Shown: piece by piece, positions 45,245 to 54,412 of the stretch | How positions within the stretch are numbered: the first letter of the stretch is position 1 | Layout of the letters: each line of letters begins with the position of its first letter | Source of the DNA: an uncultured Sutterella sp. | GTDB lineage: Bacteria > Pseudomonadota > Gammaproteobacteria > Burkholderiales > Burkholderiaceae_F | Assembly (NCBI GenBank): GCA_944392755.1 | Contig: CALXXT010000002.1 | Location: forward strand, 62,001-126,000 | Length of the DNA: 64,000 nt | Reading direction: 5' to 3' | The notes under the pieces: generated by a model | What the model was told of the DNA's origin: nothing | Databases searched by the model: none | Seen by the model: the letters and a program-made list of their open reading frames with translations, nothing else | Position numbers and translations under genes: made by a program

Positions 45245-46647
45245 GATGATGAAGTTGCGCGGTTGCGGGCGGCGCGTATCCGAGTCGAGGGGATGCCTTC
45301 CAGATCTCTGTATTTTGCAACGGTTCGGCGCGTAATGGCCGTACCTTCGGCGCGAAGGATGTCGGCAATGGCCTGATCGCTCAACGGTCGGGCGGACGGT
45401 TCTTGGGCGATCAGCTGTGCGATTCGAGCACGGATTTGGGTCGATGCAGCCAACACTTCCCGGCCGGCTTCGTCAACGGTGGAAACGCCGCCGGTCGTGA
45501 AGAGGCGCCGGAGCTCAAACACTTCCCCTGGGCCGAGACAGTATTTTCCTGAAACGGCTCGAGAGACGGTGGATTCCGAGAGCTGCAGCTCGGCGGCGAC
45601 TTCCGCCATGGTGCATGGGCGCAGCGCCCCCCATCCTTCCGCGAACACGGCCTGCTGCCGGGCGACGACCGCCTGAGCCGTCCGCAGTAGCGTCTCCTGA
45701 CGCGCCGCAATGCTGCCGACGAGCTGACGCGCTTCTCGGAGGTAGTTTGCAAAGGGCGTCGAGCCCTGCACGGAGAGCTGCCGCGCCGAGTCGACGAGGC
45801 GCACGTTGGGTTGTGCGGCCGGGTGAATCGTGGCGACCCAGCGCTCCGACTGCTTGACGATGAGAATGTCTGGCCGAACGTAAGATGCGGAGATCTCACC
45901 GTAGGTCGATGCCGGATGCGGATTCAGTCGGGAGAGAAGCGCAAGGCTCTCCGAGAGAAGCTGGCGCTGGCCTCCGGCCAAGGCGAGAAGATCGGATTCG
46001 GAACGTTTCGCGAGCGCATCCAGCTTTGTGCGGAGGATCTGGGCGAGGAGCTCTGCAGCAGGACGCAGCGATTCGTTCTCGTCTCCGAGGCGAAGTGCTT
46101 CGAGTGCGAGAGCTTCTGTGGGGGAGGATGCGCCTACGCCTGGAGGATCAAATGTTTTCAGCGTGGCGAGCGCTCGCTCCCATTCTTCGAGCGGCGCCTG
46201 TGCAAATGCCGAATATTCTCGGGCAACCGTTTCAAGCGGCGTGCGCAGAAGGCCGTCGTCATCAAGCTCTTCGATGAGACAGGCGACGAGAAGACGATCG
46301 CGCTCGGGCAGTTTGAGAGAACGGAGCTCGGCCTTCAGGTCGCTGCGCAGTGTTGCGGGCGACGCAATCTGCTCGAGAGGCGAGCCTTCGTCGGCGCTGT
46401 AGCTGCGGTCCGTCCATGAGGAGTACATCGCCTCGAGCGGCTCCGCTTCGTTGTTGACATCTTCGGCTGCGGGTTCGGGCGAAAGAGCGTCCTCGAGTTC
46501 GAGAAAGGGATTTTCAGCGGCAGCGGCGTCGGCTTCAGCCCGCAGCTCCACGGCGTTCATCTGCAGGAGCTTAAGCGCGTAGCGTTGCTGAAGCGAGAGC
46601 GTCTGCTGTTGCGTCTGCAGCGTGTCGAGACGGGCGATAAGCGGCAT
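45241..46647 (-). CDS. rpoN: RNA polymerase sigma-54 factor
   Basis: The sigma factor for enhancer-dependent promoters. The 468-residue protein has the glutamine-rich region I (QTQQQTLSLQQRYALKLLQM), an acidic region II, the core-binding region, an HTH (MAEVAAELQLSESTVSRAVSGKYC) and the RpoN box ITRRTVAKYRD. It is co-transcribed with lptB upstream (21-bp gap) and ptsN downstream. Confidence 0.96.
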   Translation of the reverse strand: MPLIARLDTLQTQQQTLSLQQRYALKLLQMNAVELRAEADAAAAENPFLELEDALSPEPAAEDVNNEAEPLEAMYSSWTDRSYSADEGSPLEQIASPATLRSDLKAELRSLKLPERDRLLVACLIEELDDDGLLRTPLETVAREYSAFAQAPLEEWERALATLKTFDPPGVGASSPTEALALEALRLGDENESLRPAAELLAQILRTKLDALAKRSESDLLALAGGQRQLLSESLALLSRLNPHPASTYGEISASYVRPDILIVKQSERWVATIHPAAQPNVRLVDSARQLSVQGSTPFANYLREARQLVGSIAARQETLLRTAQAVVARQQAVFAEGWGALRPCTMAEVAAELQLSESTVSRAVSGKYCLGPGEVFELRRLFTTGGVSTVDEAGREVLAASTQIRARIAQLIAQEPSARPLSDQAIADILRAEGTAITRRTVAKYRDLEGIPSTRIRAARNRATSSS

Positions 46648-46668
46648 AGATCAAGCGGCTCCCGTCGA

Positions 46669-47460
46669 CTACATGCTGAAGTTTTCGCCGAGGTAGAACG
46701 CGCGGACGTCGGTGTTGTTGATGATTTCCTGGGGCTGGCCGGAGGCGAGCACGCGGCCTTCATTGATGATGTAGGCGTGGTCGCAGATGGCGAGCGTTTC
46801 GCGAACGTTGTGGTCGGTGATGAGCACGCCGATGTTGCGGTCCCGCAAAAAACGCACGATGCGCTGAATCTCAATGACGGCGATCGGGTCGACCCCGGCA
46901 AAGGGTTCATCAAGCAGGATGAAGCGGGGATCGGCCGCAAGCGCTCGCGCGATTTCCGTGCGGCGGCGTTCGCCGCCCGAAAGCGAAATGGCGGTGTTCG
47001 TGCGGATATGCTGGATCTGCAGTTCGTCAAGAAGACGGTCAAGCCGCGTGCGGATTTCGTCTTCTGAAAGCGGGCGACCCTCCGAATCCTTCTGCAGTTC
47101 CAGAATGGCTCGGATGTTGTCCTCAACGGTGAGCTTGCGGAAGACGCTTGCTTCCTGCGGCAAATAAGACAGACCGAGCCGCGCGCGCTTGTAGATCGGC
47201 AGGTGCGCGATCGAATTGCCGTCAAGCTCAATGTTGCCGTCGTCAGCTACGACGAGTCCAACCACCATGTAGAAGGTCGTGGTTTTGCCGGCGCCGTTCG
47301 GCCCAAGGAGACCAACAACCTCGCCCGACTTGACGGCAAGATCGACTCCTTTGACGACCTGACGAGAGCCGTAGCGCTTCTTCAGGCCCTTGGCTTCGAG
47401 CGTATGGACGATTGGACTGGCTTTCGATGCGGACTCAATCACGTCGACTCCCTGCGTCAA
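46669..47460 (-). CDS. lptB: LPS export ABC ATPase LptB
   Basis: LptB powers LPS extraction with LptFG and LptC. The 263-residue protein has Walker [10 protein letters not shown], the LptB-typical [18 protein letters not shown], signature [15 protein letters not shown], Walker [14 protein letters not shown] and H-loop ITDHN. The N-terminus has about 18 residues before the ABC domain. It is coupled to lptA by a 4-bp overlap. Confidence 0.97.
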   Translation of the reverse strand: MTQGVDVIESASKASPIVHTLEAKGLKKRYGSRQVVKGVDLAVKSGEVVGLLGPNGAGKTTTFYMVVGLVVADDGNIELDGNSIAHLPIYKRARLGLSYLPQEASVFRKLTVEDNIRAILELQKDSEGRPLSEDEIRTRLDRLLDELQIQHIRTNTAISLSGGERRRTEIARALAADPRFILLDEPFAGVDPIAVIEIQRIVRFLRDRNIGVLITDHNVRETLAICDHAYIINEGRVLASGQPQEIINNTDVRAFYLGENFSM

Positions 47461-48053
47461 TGACCTGAGGACAGAGCGGGCGAGCTGGAGAGTTCTGCCC
47501 CCGAACGCTTCGGTGCGTTCTTCGAATTGTTTCTCGGCGCAATGATGGTGGTCACGCGCTGTTTTTTGCCGTTGACGACGCCGCCGTCGACGGATGAACG
47601 AGCAAAGCGCATGTCGTAGACGATCTTTTCGCCTTGGGTCATGTCTTTCTGCAGGCCGTTTTCAGTGCGGGAAATCTTGGCCCGCTGCTGCAGGGTCACC
47701 GTGTCTGTTTCTTCGTCGTAAATGATGGTGAGCGCTTCGGCGTGAGCCCACTCGTCGACGTTCGGGCGCTTCGGATCCGGATCGCGCTTTTGCTTGAAGC
47801 GGGCGGGAGCGCCCGTCACCGTGATCCTGCGGTAGCCCTTCGGCGTGATCCGCAGTTCGAGTCGGGCGCCGCGCAGGTTCATGGAGCCCTGATCAACCGT
47901 CACGTTTCCCGTGTAAATGGCCGTTTGGTGAACCTCATCGCCATTGAATTGGTCGGCGTGAACTTCAATGGGTTGATCCCGGTCGGTCGAAAGGGCGTAG
48001 ACGGGCAGCGCAAGCAAACCTGCAGCTGCCGCGGCGAGAAATCTGTGCATCAT
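47457..48053 (-). CDS. lptA: LPS transport periplasmic bridge protein LptA
   Basis: LptA forms the periplasmic beta-jellyroll bridge for LPS. The 198-residue protein has a signal peptide (ends PVYA) and the OstA/LptA core [44 protein letters not shown]. The C-terminal 40 residues are basic then serine-rich and probably disordered. It lies between lptC and lptB. Confidence 0.94.
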   Translation of the reverse strand: MMHRFLAAAAAGLLALPVYALSTDRDQPIEVHADQFNGDEVHQTAIYTGNVTVDQGSMNLRGARLELRITPKGYRRITVTGAPARFKQKRDPDPKRPNVDEWAHAEALTIIYDEETDTVTLQQRAKISRTENGLQKDMTQGEKIVYDMRFARSSVDGGVVNGKKQRVTTIIAPRNNSKNAPKRSGAELSSSPALSSGH

Positions 48054-48059
48054 CGCGCG

Positions 48060-48671
48060 TTATGGCCTGGATGGCGTTTGATAGTTTTGCGGGTGCAGTA
48101 ACGAACGCACGCGGGAACGCAGTTCAACCGTGTGCGCCACGTTATCGTACACCATGCCGCGTTCGGCCTCGAAGGAATCGTTTCCGCGCCGCATGAAGAC
48201 CGGCATGGGCGTTTCAAAGCGGTGCGTGTCGAGGAACCCTTTCAGGTACTGGCTCGTGAAGTAGAGCTCGGGCCCATCGGCGCTTGCGGCCTGCTGCACC
48301 TCCACGTTGCCGCTGAATTCAATCGTTTCGAGCCCGTCGTTGCTCCAAGCTTCGTCGGCTTTCGCCTTCACCTGGGCTCGGTCGGGCTCAAGCGTGAGGT
48401 AGCGGGCCGACTCCGCGTGCATGCGCTCGTCGGAGAAGTGCTTGACGTTTTGGGCGACCAGACGCTGAGTAGGCTGTCCCACCTCATTGAAGTCCGTAAG
48501 CGCGACGTTCTCAGCCATGAAATCCGGGCTCGATTCGCTGGGAACATACTTGAGCCCCGCCATCTGAGAGCGGACCGAATAGTAATAGCTTCCGGCCACA
48601 AGCACGCAAAGAATGGCGGCGCCTGCAATCGCCGTAATGCGTTCACGAATGATCAATCTGCGGTGCGCCAT
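48060..48671 (-). CDS. lptC: LPS export protein LptC
   Basis: LptC is the bitopic inner-membrane part of the LPS bridge. The 203-residue protein has one transmembrane helix (about 14-34) and a periplasmic jellyroll (PDFMAENVALTDFNEVGQPTQRLVAQNVKHFSDERMHAESARYLTLEPD). ATG 48671 is selected because it places the helix near the start and follows the kdsC stop by 5 bp. Confidence 0.93.
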   Translation of the reverse strand: MAHRRLIIRERITAIAGAAILCVLVAGSYYYSVRSQMAGLKYVPSESSPDFMAENVALTDFNEVGQPTQRLVAQNVKHFSDERMHAESARYLTLEPDRAQVKAKADEAWSNDGLETIEFSGNVEVQQAASADGPELYFTSQYLKGFLDTHRFETPMPVFMRRGNDSFEAERGMVYDNVAHTVELRSRVRSLLHPQNYQTPSRP

Positions 48672-48676
48672 GGGGT

Positions 48677-49210
48677 TCAATCGGACAAATAGTGGCTCTC
48701 GAGGAGGCGCTGCCATTGGTGCTGCGCCGTCAGGATGAGTTCGGCGAAGTCGCGCACGGCGCCGTGACCTCCTGCATGGGGCGCAGTCCAATGGACGTAG
48801 GGTTCGAGCGCCGCATGCCCGTCGGCTGGGCGGGCGGCAAGCCCGACCATGCGCATGGCAGGCAGATCCGGAAGGTCGTCGCCCATGTAGGCGACTGCCT
48901 CGGGCTCAATGCCGAACTGTTCGAGCATGGCCCGCAGGGCCGGGCCCTTCTTGAGCTGTCCCTGCTCGACGCGTTCAATGCCGAGTTCGGCCGCACGGCG
49001 GGCGACGATCTCGGAGGTGCGCCCCGTAAGAATGGCGGTCCGGATGCCGGCTTGTTGCAGGAGCTTGATGCCGAGACCGTCCTTGACATTGAAGGATTTG
49101 AAGAGTTCCCCCGAGGCGGAGATAACGATAGCGCCGTCCGAAAGGACGCCGTCGACATCGAAAACCACCAGACGGATGCGGCGGGCGCGTTCAACAATCG
49201 AGAGCGGCAT
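48677..49210 (-). CDS. kdsC: KDO 8-phosphate phosphatase
   Basis: A HAD phosphatase (177 residues) that releases Pi from KDO-8-P. Motif I is VVFDVDGVLSDG, motif II ILTGRTSE, then GQLKKGPALRAML and motif IV YMGDDLPDLPAM. ATG 49210 overlaps the kdsD stop (ATGA); the TTG one codon upstream is not needed. Confidence 0.95.
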   Translation of the reverse strand: MPLSIVERARRIRLVVFDVDGVLSDGAIVISASGELFKSFNVKDGLGIKLLQQAGIRTAILTGRTSEIVARRAAELGIERVEQGQLKKGPALRAMLEQFGIEPEAVAYMGDDLPDLPAMRMVGLAARPADGHAALEPYVHWTAPHAGGHGAVRDFAELILTAQHQWQRLLESHYLSD

Positions 49211-50199
49211 CAAATCACCTTCGCTTCCATCAGATCATGCATGTGAAGGGCCCCGATGAGACGGTGGTTTTCATCCGTCACGAGGAGTTGGTTGCACTGA
49301 TAGGCCTCGAGCATCTTCGCCGCAGACGCGGCAAGCTCCTTCGGACCGATGGTGTGCGGCGTCCTCGTCATCACGGCGTCCATGCGGATCGAACGGATGT
49401 CGCCCACCTTTTCGATGAGACGGCGCAGGTCGCCCTCCGTAAAGATGCCGATCACGAGTCCGGCCGCATCGACGACAGCCGTCATGCCGATGTGCTTGCG
49501 CGTAATTTCGCGCACGGCGTCGAGCACCCGAACGTCCGCGTGCACGCGCGGAACGTCGTCGCCCTTGCGCATGATGTCTTCGACATGAATGAGAAGACGC
49601 CGGCCGAGCGCGCCGCCGGGGTGGCTGCGGGCGAAGTCTTCCTTGCTGAAGCCTTTCGCCGAGAGACATGCCACGGCAAGCGCGTCTCCGAGCGCGAGCG
49701 TGCAGGTCGTCGAGCTTGTCGGCGCGAGGTTGAGCGGGCAGGCTTCGCGTTCGACGTGGCAGTTGATGTGAACGTCGGCGTGGCGGGCGAGCGAAGACTG
49801 CGGATTACCCGTCATGGCAATGAGCTTGGCTCCCTCGCGCTTGATCGAAGGAACAATGGTGAGGAGTTCGCTCGTTTCGCCCGAATAGGAAATGCCGAGT
49901 ACCACGTCGTCGGCCGTGATCATGCCGAGGTCGCCGTGCGCGGCTTCAGCCGCGTGCACGAAAAAGGCAGGCGTCCCGGTCGAGGCGAACGTGGCGGCGA
50001 GCTTGCGGCCGATGTGTCCGGATTTGCCGACGCCGGAAACGACGAGACGCCCCTTGACGTTGAGGATTAGTTCGACGGCTCGCGCAAAGGCCGGATCGTG
50101 CAGGATGTCTGAAGCCGCCTTCTCAATGGCCTGAGCCTCATGAATCAGGACGTCATGACCGAGGCGGGTCGCCGCTTCGGCATTGAAGCAAACTGGCAT
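49210..50199 (-). CDS. kdsD: D-arabinose 5-phosphate isomerase
   Basis: Converts ribulose-5-P to arabinose-5-P, the first step towards KDO. The 329-residue protein has a SIS domain (GVGKSGHIGRKLAATFASTGTPAFFVHAAEAAHGDLGMI; SYSGETSELL) and two C-terminal CBS domains (from about 205). ATG 50199 (MPVCFNAEA) gives the normal length. It heads the kds-lpt-rpoN operon. Confidence 0.95.
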   Translation of the reverse strand: MPVCFNAEAATRLGHDVLIHEAQAIEKAASDILHDPAFARAVELILNVKGRLVVSGVGKSGHIGRKLAATFASTGTPAFFVHAAEAAHGDLGMITADDVVLGISYSGETSELLTIVPSIKREGAKLIAMTGNPQSSLARHADVHINCHVEREACPLNLAPTSSTTCTLALGDALAVACLSAKGFSKEDFARSHPGGALGRRLLIHVEDIMRKGDDVPRVHADVRVLDAVREITRKHIGMTAVVDAAGLVIGIFTEGDLRRLIEKVGDIRSIRMDAVMTRTPHTIGPKELAASAAKMLEAYQCNQLLVTDENHRLIGALHMHDLMEAKVI

Positions 50200-50260
50200 A
50201 GGAACAATTCTCTTTTTGTTGGCAAGAGTGTGAAGCGAACATGCCAATGATAATCGGTAT

Positions 50261-50295
50261 GAAAAGGGCTCCGAAGCTATGGCTTCAGAGCCCTT
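50261..50295 (-). terminator. Terminator of the amino-acid transporter operon
   Basis: AAGGGCTC / GAGCCCTT plus an inner GAAGC/GCTTC stem, loop TATG, followed on the minus strand by TTTTCATACC. It lies 27 bp beyond the last transporter gene. Confidence 0.8.
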
Positions 50296-50321
50296 CATTC
50301 AGCAGTCCGTCGGGCGCGGCG

Positions 50322-51056
50322 TCAGTGGTGAAGGATCTTCGAGAGGAACTTCTGTGCGCGGTCCGTGTGGGGCGCGTTGAAAAATTCCTGAGCCGGGAGG
50401 TTCTCGATGATTTCGCCCGCATCCATGAAGATGACGCGGTCGGCCACTTGACGCGCAAAGCCCATTTCGTGCGTGACGACCATCATGGTCATGCCGTCCT
50501 TGGCAAGCTGCACCATGACCTCAAGCACTTCGTTGATCATTTCCGGGTCGAGAGCCGACGTCGGTTCGTCGAAGAGCATGCAGATCGGATCCATGGCGAG
50601 CGCACGAGCAATTGCCACGCGCTGCTGCTGGCCACCCGAAAGCTGTCCGGGGAATTTGTCCGCATGCTTGAGCAGACCGACTCGGTCGAGGAGCTTCAGA
50701 CCGCGCTCTTCGGCTTCCTCGCGGGAGCGGCCGAGCACCTTCATCTGCGCGAGAACGAGATTTTCCCGGATGGAAAGGTGAGGGAAGAGCTCAAAGTGCT
50801 GGAAGACCATGCCGACGCGGCTGCGCAGCTGCGGCAGATTGGTCTTCGGATCTCCCACGGAAGTGCCGTTGACGATGATCTCGCCCTGCTGGAAGGGTTC
50901 AAGAGCGTTGACAGTCTTGATGAGCGTGGATTTGCCGGATCCGGAAGGACCGCAGACAACAACCACTTCGCCCTTTTCTACGTTGACCGAGCAGTCCTTC
51001 AGAACCTGAAAATTGCCGTACCACTTGCTGATGTGCTTAATTTCAATCATTGCCAT
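50322..51056 (-). CDS. gltL: Polar amino-acid ABC transporter ATPase (GltL-like)
   Basis: A 244-residue ABC ATPase for import of glutamate/aspartate-type amino acids: Walker [20 protein letters not shown]-loop [10 protein letters not shown], signature [15 protein letters not shown], Walker [14 protein letters not shown] and H-loop [19 protein letters not shown], all hallmarks of the polar amino-acid subfamily. Last gene of gltI-gltJ-gltK-gltL. Confidence 0.93.
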   Translation of the reverse strand: MAMIEIKHISKWYGNFQVLKDCSVNVEKGEVVVVCGPSGSGKSTLIKTVNALEPFQQGEIIVNGTSVGDPKTNLPQLRSRVGMVFQHFELFPHLSIRENLVLAQMKVLGRSREEAEERGLKLLDRVGLLKHADKFPGQLSGGQQQRVAIARALAMDPICMLFDEPTSALDPEMINEVLEVMVQLAKDGMTMMVVTHEMGFARQVADRVIFMDAGEIIENLPAQEFFNAPHTDRAQKFLSKILHH

Positions 51057-51086
51057 GGGGGAACCTCTTTGATGCGGGCGCCGAAT

Positions 51087-51767
51087 TTATCGAGCGGCGG
51101 AAAGCTTAGCCTGCATTCGGCGAACCAGCATGGAAAGCGAGAAGGAGACCGAGAGATAGCAGACAGCCGCAAAAGAGTACATCAAAATGAGCTGGCCGTC
51201 TCGCTGAGCAATCTTTGAAACTGCTCCCATGAAGTCGTTGCCGCTGATCACATAGACAAGACTCGTGTCCTGGAAAAGAATGATCACCTGAGTGAGCAGC
51301 ACGGGGAGCATGTGCCGGACTGCCTGCGGGAGCACCACGTAGCGCATGGTCTGCAGATAGGTCATGCCTAGTCCGGCCGCGGCAAGAAGCTGTCCGCGGC
51401 CGACAGACTGAATGCCCGCACGCATGATTTCGGCGAAGTAGGCTGCTTCAAAGAGCACGAAGGTAGCGATCGCCGTGAGATCGGCTCCGATCATCACCGG
51501 CCGGTCGAGACGCAGAATGATGCGGATCACTTCGGGCATCAGCAGGAAGAACCAAAAGAGCACCAGCACGAGCGGCACGGAGCGCATCAGATTGATGTAT
51601 AGCCGGGCGGGCACCGTGAGCCAGCGCCGCCGCGAAAGCCGGGCCAGGGCGAGAAGCGTGCCGAGCGTCAGTCCGAGCACCGTGGTGATGGTCGTGAGCT
51701 CGAGCGTGTAGGCTGCGCCACGCAGCAGGAATCCGGACGAAGATGTGATGGATGAAAAATCGATCAT
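51087..51767 (-). CDS. gltK: Amino-acid ABC transporter permease (GltK-like)
   Basis: A 226-residue inner-membrane permease of the HisMQ/GltK class, with five predicted helices, the RSVPLVLVLFWFFLL segment and the EAA loop YFAEIMRAGIQSVGRGQLLAAAGLGMTYLQTMRYVVLPQA that contacts the ATPase. It forms a heterodimer with the GltJ-like permease. Confidence 0.92.
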   Translation of the reverse strand: MIDFSSITSSSGFLLRGAAYTLELTTITTVLGLTLGTLLALARLSRRRWLTVPARLYINLMRSVPLVLVLFWFFLLMPEVIRIILRLDRPVMIGADLTAIATFVLFEAAYFAEIMRAGIQSVGRGQLLAAAGLGMTYLQTMRYVVLPQAVRHMLPVLLTQVIILFQDTSLVYVISGNDFMGAVSKIAQRDGQLILMYSFAAVCYLSVSFSLSMLVRRMQAKLSAAR

Positions 51768-51782
51768 GGTGCGCCTCTCTCC

Positions 51783-52517
51783 TTATTTGGCCGCGATGAA
51801 GCCGGGGATTCGGCAACGGGCTTCGACGAAGTTGAGGGAGCGGTTGACGCCGAGCGCGATCACCACGTAAATGACGGTCGCCCACAAGTAGGCGGCAAAG
51901 AATTGGAACGTGTTTTCACCCATTTCATTGGCGCGCATCGTGATTTCGGGCAGACCAATCGTGATGGCGACGGCGGTGTTCTTCACGAGATTCATCGCTT
52001 CGCTTGTAAGGGGCGGAACGATGATGCGAAGTGCCAGGGGAATAATGATGTGCGTGTAGGTCTGCAGGCGCGTAAATCCAAGCGCGAGTCCCGCGTTCTT
52101 CAGCCCTTTCGGCAGCGAAGTGATGCCGGCTCGAACCTGTTCGGCTACGCGCGACGAGGTGAAGAGCCCGATGCAGAGGAAGGCCGAAAGGAACTGGGAG
52201 GCGACCGGATCGCTCTCAATCATCCACGTCTTGTATGCGGGGATGAATTCGGGAACGACGAAGTACCAGATGAAGATTTGGACAATGAGCGGAATGTTGC
52301 GGAAGAGTTCGATCCATCCCTCGCAGACGACGCGCACCCAGCGTCTCTCCGTCGTTCGCAACGACCCGACGATGATCCCGAGGAAAAGCGCGAGCGCGAA
52401 GGCGCTGACGGCGAGCCCGACGGTCCAGCCCGCGCCCTTGAGGATGTATATCCACCAGGGGTCATCGGAGAGAAGACTCGTTTCGAGCAGAGAGTCCAAA
52501 TTGAAGTTGAGAGCCAT
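51783..52517 (-). CDS. gltJ: Amino-acid ABC transporter permease (GltJ-like)
   Basis: A 244-residue permease with FRNIPLIVQIFIWYFVVPE and the EAA loop VAEQVRAGITSLPKGLKNAGLALGFTRLQTYTHIIIPLALR. Longer N-terminal part than the partner permease, typical of GltJ. It lies 71 bp after the binding-protein gene, with a strong hairpin between. Confidence 0.92.
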   Translation of the reverse strand: MALNFNLDSLLETSLLSDDPWWIYILKGAGWTVGLAVSAFALALFLGIIVGSLRTTERRWVRVVCEGWIELFRNIPLIVQIFIWYFVVPEFIPAYKTWMIESDPVASQFLSAFLCIGLFTSSRVAEQVRAGITSLPKGLKNAGLALGFTRLQTYTHIIIPLALRIIVPPLTSEAMNLVKNTAVAITIGLPEITMRANEMGENTFQFFAAYLWATVIYVVIALGVNRSLNFVEARCRIPGFIAAK

Positions 52518-52552
52518 GGGAGAAGCTTTTTATAGGGAATCGAACGCAACAG

Positions 52553-52577
52553 GCGAAGCGCGCAAAGCGCGCTTCGC
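52553..52577 (-). other. Stable hairpin between gltI and gltJ
   Basis: A perfect 11-bp stem GCGAAGCGCGC / GCGCGCTTCGC with loop of 3 and no T run. In this position such hairpins usually protect the upstream binding-protein mRNA from 3' exonucleases and so raise its level over the permeases. Confidence 0.65.
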
Positions 52578-52588
52578 GTTATGAGCCA

Positions 52589-53482
52589 TTAAATGCCCTT
52601 GTCAGACGGTTCGGCGAATAAGGACTTCGTGTAGTCGTTCATCTTGAAGTTGAGATTGATGCCGCGAGGCGGGATCGGCGACTCGAACCAGGTCGCATAC
52701 AGCTTCTGGAGTTCCCCCGAACGAATCATGTCTGTGACGGTCTTGTCGACGAGAGACTTAAACTGCGGATCGTCCTTGCGGAACATGGCGCCGTAGGGCT
52801 CCACCGAAAGCGCCGCGTCGAGAATCGTAAAGTCGGATGCGTTCGGCAGGTTGGCGATCTGTCCTGCGAGCAGCACGTCGTCGAGCACGAAGGCGTCTGC
52901 GCGCTTGTTGGCGACAAGCTGCATTGCCTCGGCAAAGTCCTTCGTCATGAGGTAGCGGATGCGAAGCTTATTGTCCCGCTCGAATTTCTTCATGAGCGCC
53001 ACGGAGGTCGTGCCCGATGTAACGGCTACCGTCTTGCCGTTGAGGTCATTCAGCGACTTGATGCCGCTTGTCTTCCAGACAGCCGCCGAGACCTGAATGC
53101 CGAAGTAGCTCACGCTGAAGGCGGCTTCCTTTTGGCGTGCGAGGGAATTCGTCGTCGAGCCGCATTCAATGTCCACGGTGCCGTTCTGGATGAGCGGGAT
53201 GCGGTTGGCGCTCGTCACGGCCTGCAGGCGCACTTCGAGCTTCGGCATGTCGAGCGCCTTCTGTGCGGCGTCGGCCACGCGCCGGCAAACTTCGAAGGCG
53301 TACCCAACAGGTTTGCCGTCTGAGGAGAGGTATGAGAAGGGGACGGAACTTTCGCGATAGCCGAGCGTGATCACGCCGGTTTCCTTGATTTTGGCAAGCG
53401 TGCCGGAAAGATCTTCGGCGCCGGCTGAGGCGCAAATGGAAGCGAGCGCGGTGACGAGAACGAAGCGGAACGAGCGGCGCAT
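52589..53482 (-). CDS. gltI: Glutamate/aspartate-type periplasmic binding protein (GltI-like)
   Basis: A 297-residue solute-binding protein with signal peptide (ends CASAGA) and the SBP_bac_3 fold: LAKIKETGVITLGYRESSVPFSYLSSDGKPVGYAFEVCRRVADA, a IECGSTTNSLARQKEAAFS segment and TSGTTSVALMKK. These resemble GltI/DEBP closely. ATG 53482 has a CAGGAG ribosome site; a longer reading adds 24 residues without support. First gene of the transporter operon. Confidence 0.93.
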   Translation of the reverse strand: MRRSFRFVLVTALASICASAGAEDLSGTLAKIKETGVITLGYRESSVPFSYLSSDGKPVGYAFEVCRRVADAAQKALDMPKLEVRLQAVTSANRIPLIQNGTVDIECGSTTNSLARQKEAAFSVSYFGIQVSAAVWKTSGIKSLNDLNGKTVAVTSGTTSVALMKKFERDNKLRIRYLMTKDFAEAMQLVANKRADAFVLDDVLLAGQIANLPNASDFTILDAALSVEPYGAMFRKDDPQFKSLVDKTVTDMIRSGELQKLYATWFESPIPPRGINLNFKMNDYTKSLFAEPSDKGI

Positions 53483-53574
53483 GACGAAACTCCTGAAGCG
53501 AGAAGAGAAAATGGGGGAGACCCTTTGAGGACTTAAAAGCAAACGGCATGCCAAACGAAGACCGCGGGTTCATG

Positions 53575-53607
53575 CAAAAAAAAGCGGAGTTCAATGAACC
53601 CCGCTTG
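53575..53607 (-). terminator. Terminator of the crotonase-acetyltransferase operon
   Basis: An 11-bp stem (one G-T) with loop of 3 is followed on the minus strand by eight T. It lies 44 bp beyond the crotonase-like gene. Confidence 0.9.
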
Positions 53608-53650
53608 AATTGACTGCACCACATCGGTGCGGAATGCACCGAATGGAAGA

Positions 53651-54412
53651 TTATTCTGGACGGAAGACCGGCTTGCGACCTTCAAGACAGGCTTTCAGGG
53701 CTTCTTCGGCTTCCGCAGAGGCGGCCTGCACGTCATAGACCTTCTCTTCGAAAGGACGTACGGCTTCGAGAATGTGGCGGCGGGAGGCCGTCAGCACAGA
53801 CTTCGCCGCTCGCACAGCGCCGTTCGGCAGAACGGCGAGCCGGGCCATCTTTGCCAGTACGGCTGCCGACAGCTCATTTTCGTCAATGACGGCGGTGACA
53901 AGGCGCATATCGAGCGCTTCCTGTGCGGAGATCGGCTCGCTCAGGAGAATCTTTTCTGCGGCTTTCGCATGGCCTGCCGCACGCACAATGAGCGAACACG
54001 CGCCGAATCTGGGTGTTCTTGCCAGCGCTACCGACGGAATGCTGAAGAGCGCCCTCGGCGAGGCGTACACCATGTCGCAGTAGAGCACGGCGATGAAGGC
54101 GCTGCCGACGCAAGGTCCGTTAACCTCGGCAACAAGGGGTTTGGGAAAGCGCTCGAGCGCGTCGAAAAAACGCGTCATGGCTTCGGTGAGCGTTTTCGGC
54201 GACTTCAAGAGTTCGTCGAGGTCCGCACCAGCGGAAAAGAGTTGGTCGGAGCCCTTGAAGCAGACCGCACGGACAGTGTCGTCCGCGGCGAGGCGGTTGA
54301 GTTCAGCGGCCATTCCGTCGAACATGGCGCTTGAAATGGAATTCCGGCGGCTAGGGCGGTTGAGCGTGATCGTCGTCAGGCTGAGGCGGGTTTCCGAGAG
54401 AAAGTCGGTCAT
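53651..54412 (-). CDS. Crotonase-superfamily protein lacking both hydratase glutamates
   Basis: A 253-residue enoyl-CoA hydratase/isomerase-fold protein. The CoA-binding and oxyanion parts are recognisable (FSAGADLDELL; VNGPCVGSAFIAVLYCDMVYAS). By alignment to rat crotonase, the two catalytic glutamates (144 and 164) correspond to I107 and S127 here, so water addition is unlikely; isomerase, hydrolase or other acyl-CoA chemistry is possible. Its start overlaps the stop of the Pat-like acetyltransferase (ATGA), implying a joint function. Confidence 0.85.
   Translation of the reverse strand: MTDFLSETRLSLTTITLNRPSRRNSISSAMFDGMAAELNRLAADDTVRAVCFKGSDQLFSAGADLDELLKSPKTLTEAMTRFFDALERFPKPLVAEVNGPCVGSAFIAVLYCDMVYASPRALFSIPSVALARTPRFGACSLIVRAAGHAKAAEKILLSEPISAQEALDMRLVTAVIDENELSAAVLAKMARLAVLPNGAVRAAKSVLTASRRHILEAVRPFEEKVYDVQAASAEAEEALKACLEGRKPVFRPE

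Noticed and set aside
53651-54412. Frameshift or pseudogene in the crotonase-like gene
   Set aside because: The frame is intact over the full family length and coupled to pat; only specific catalytic positions differ.
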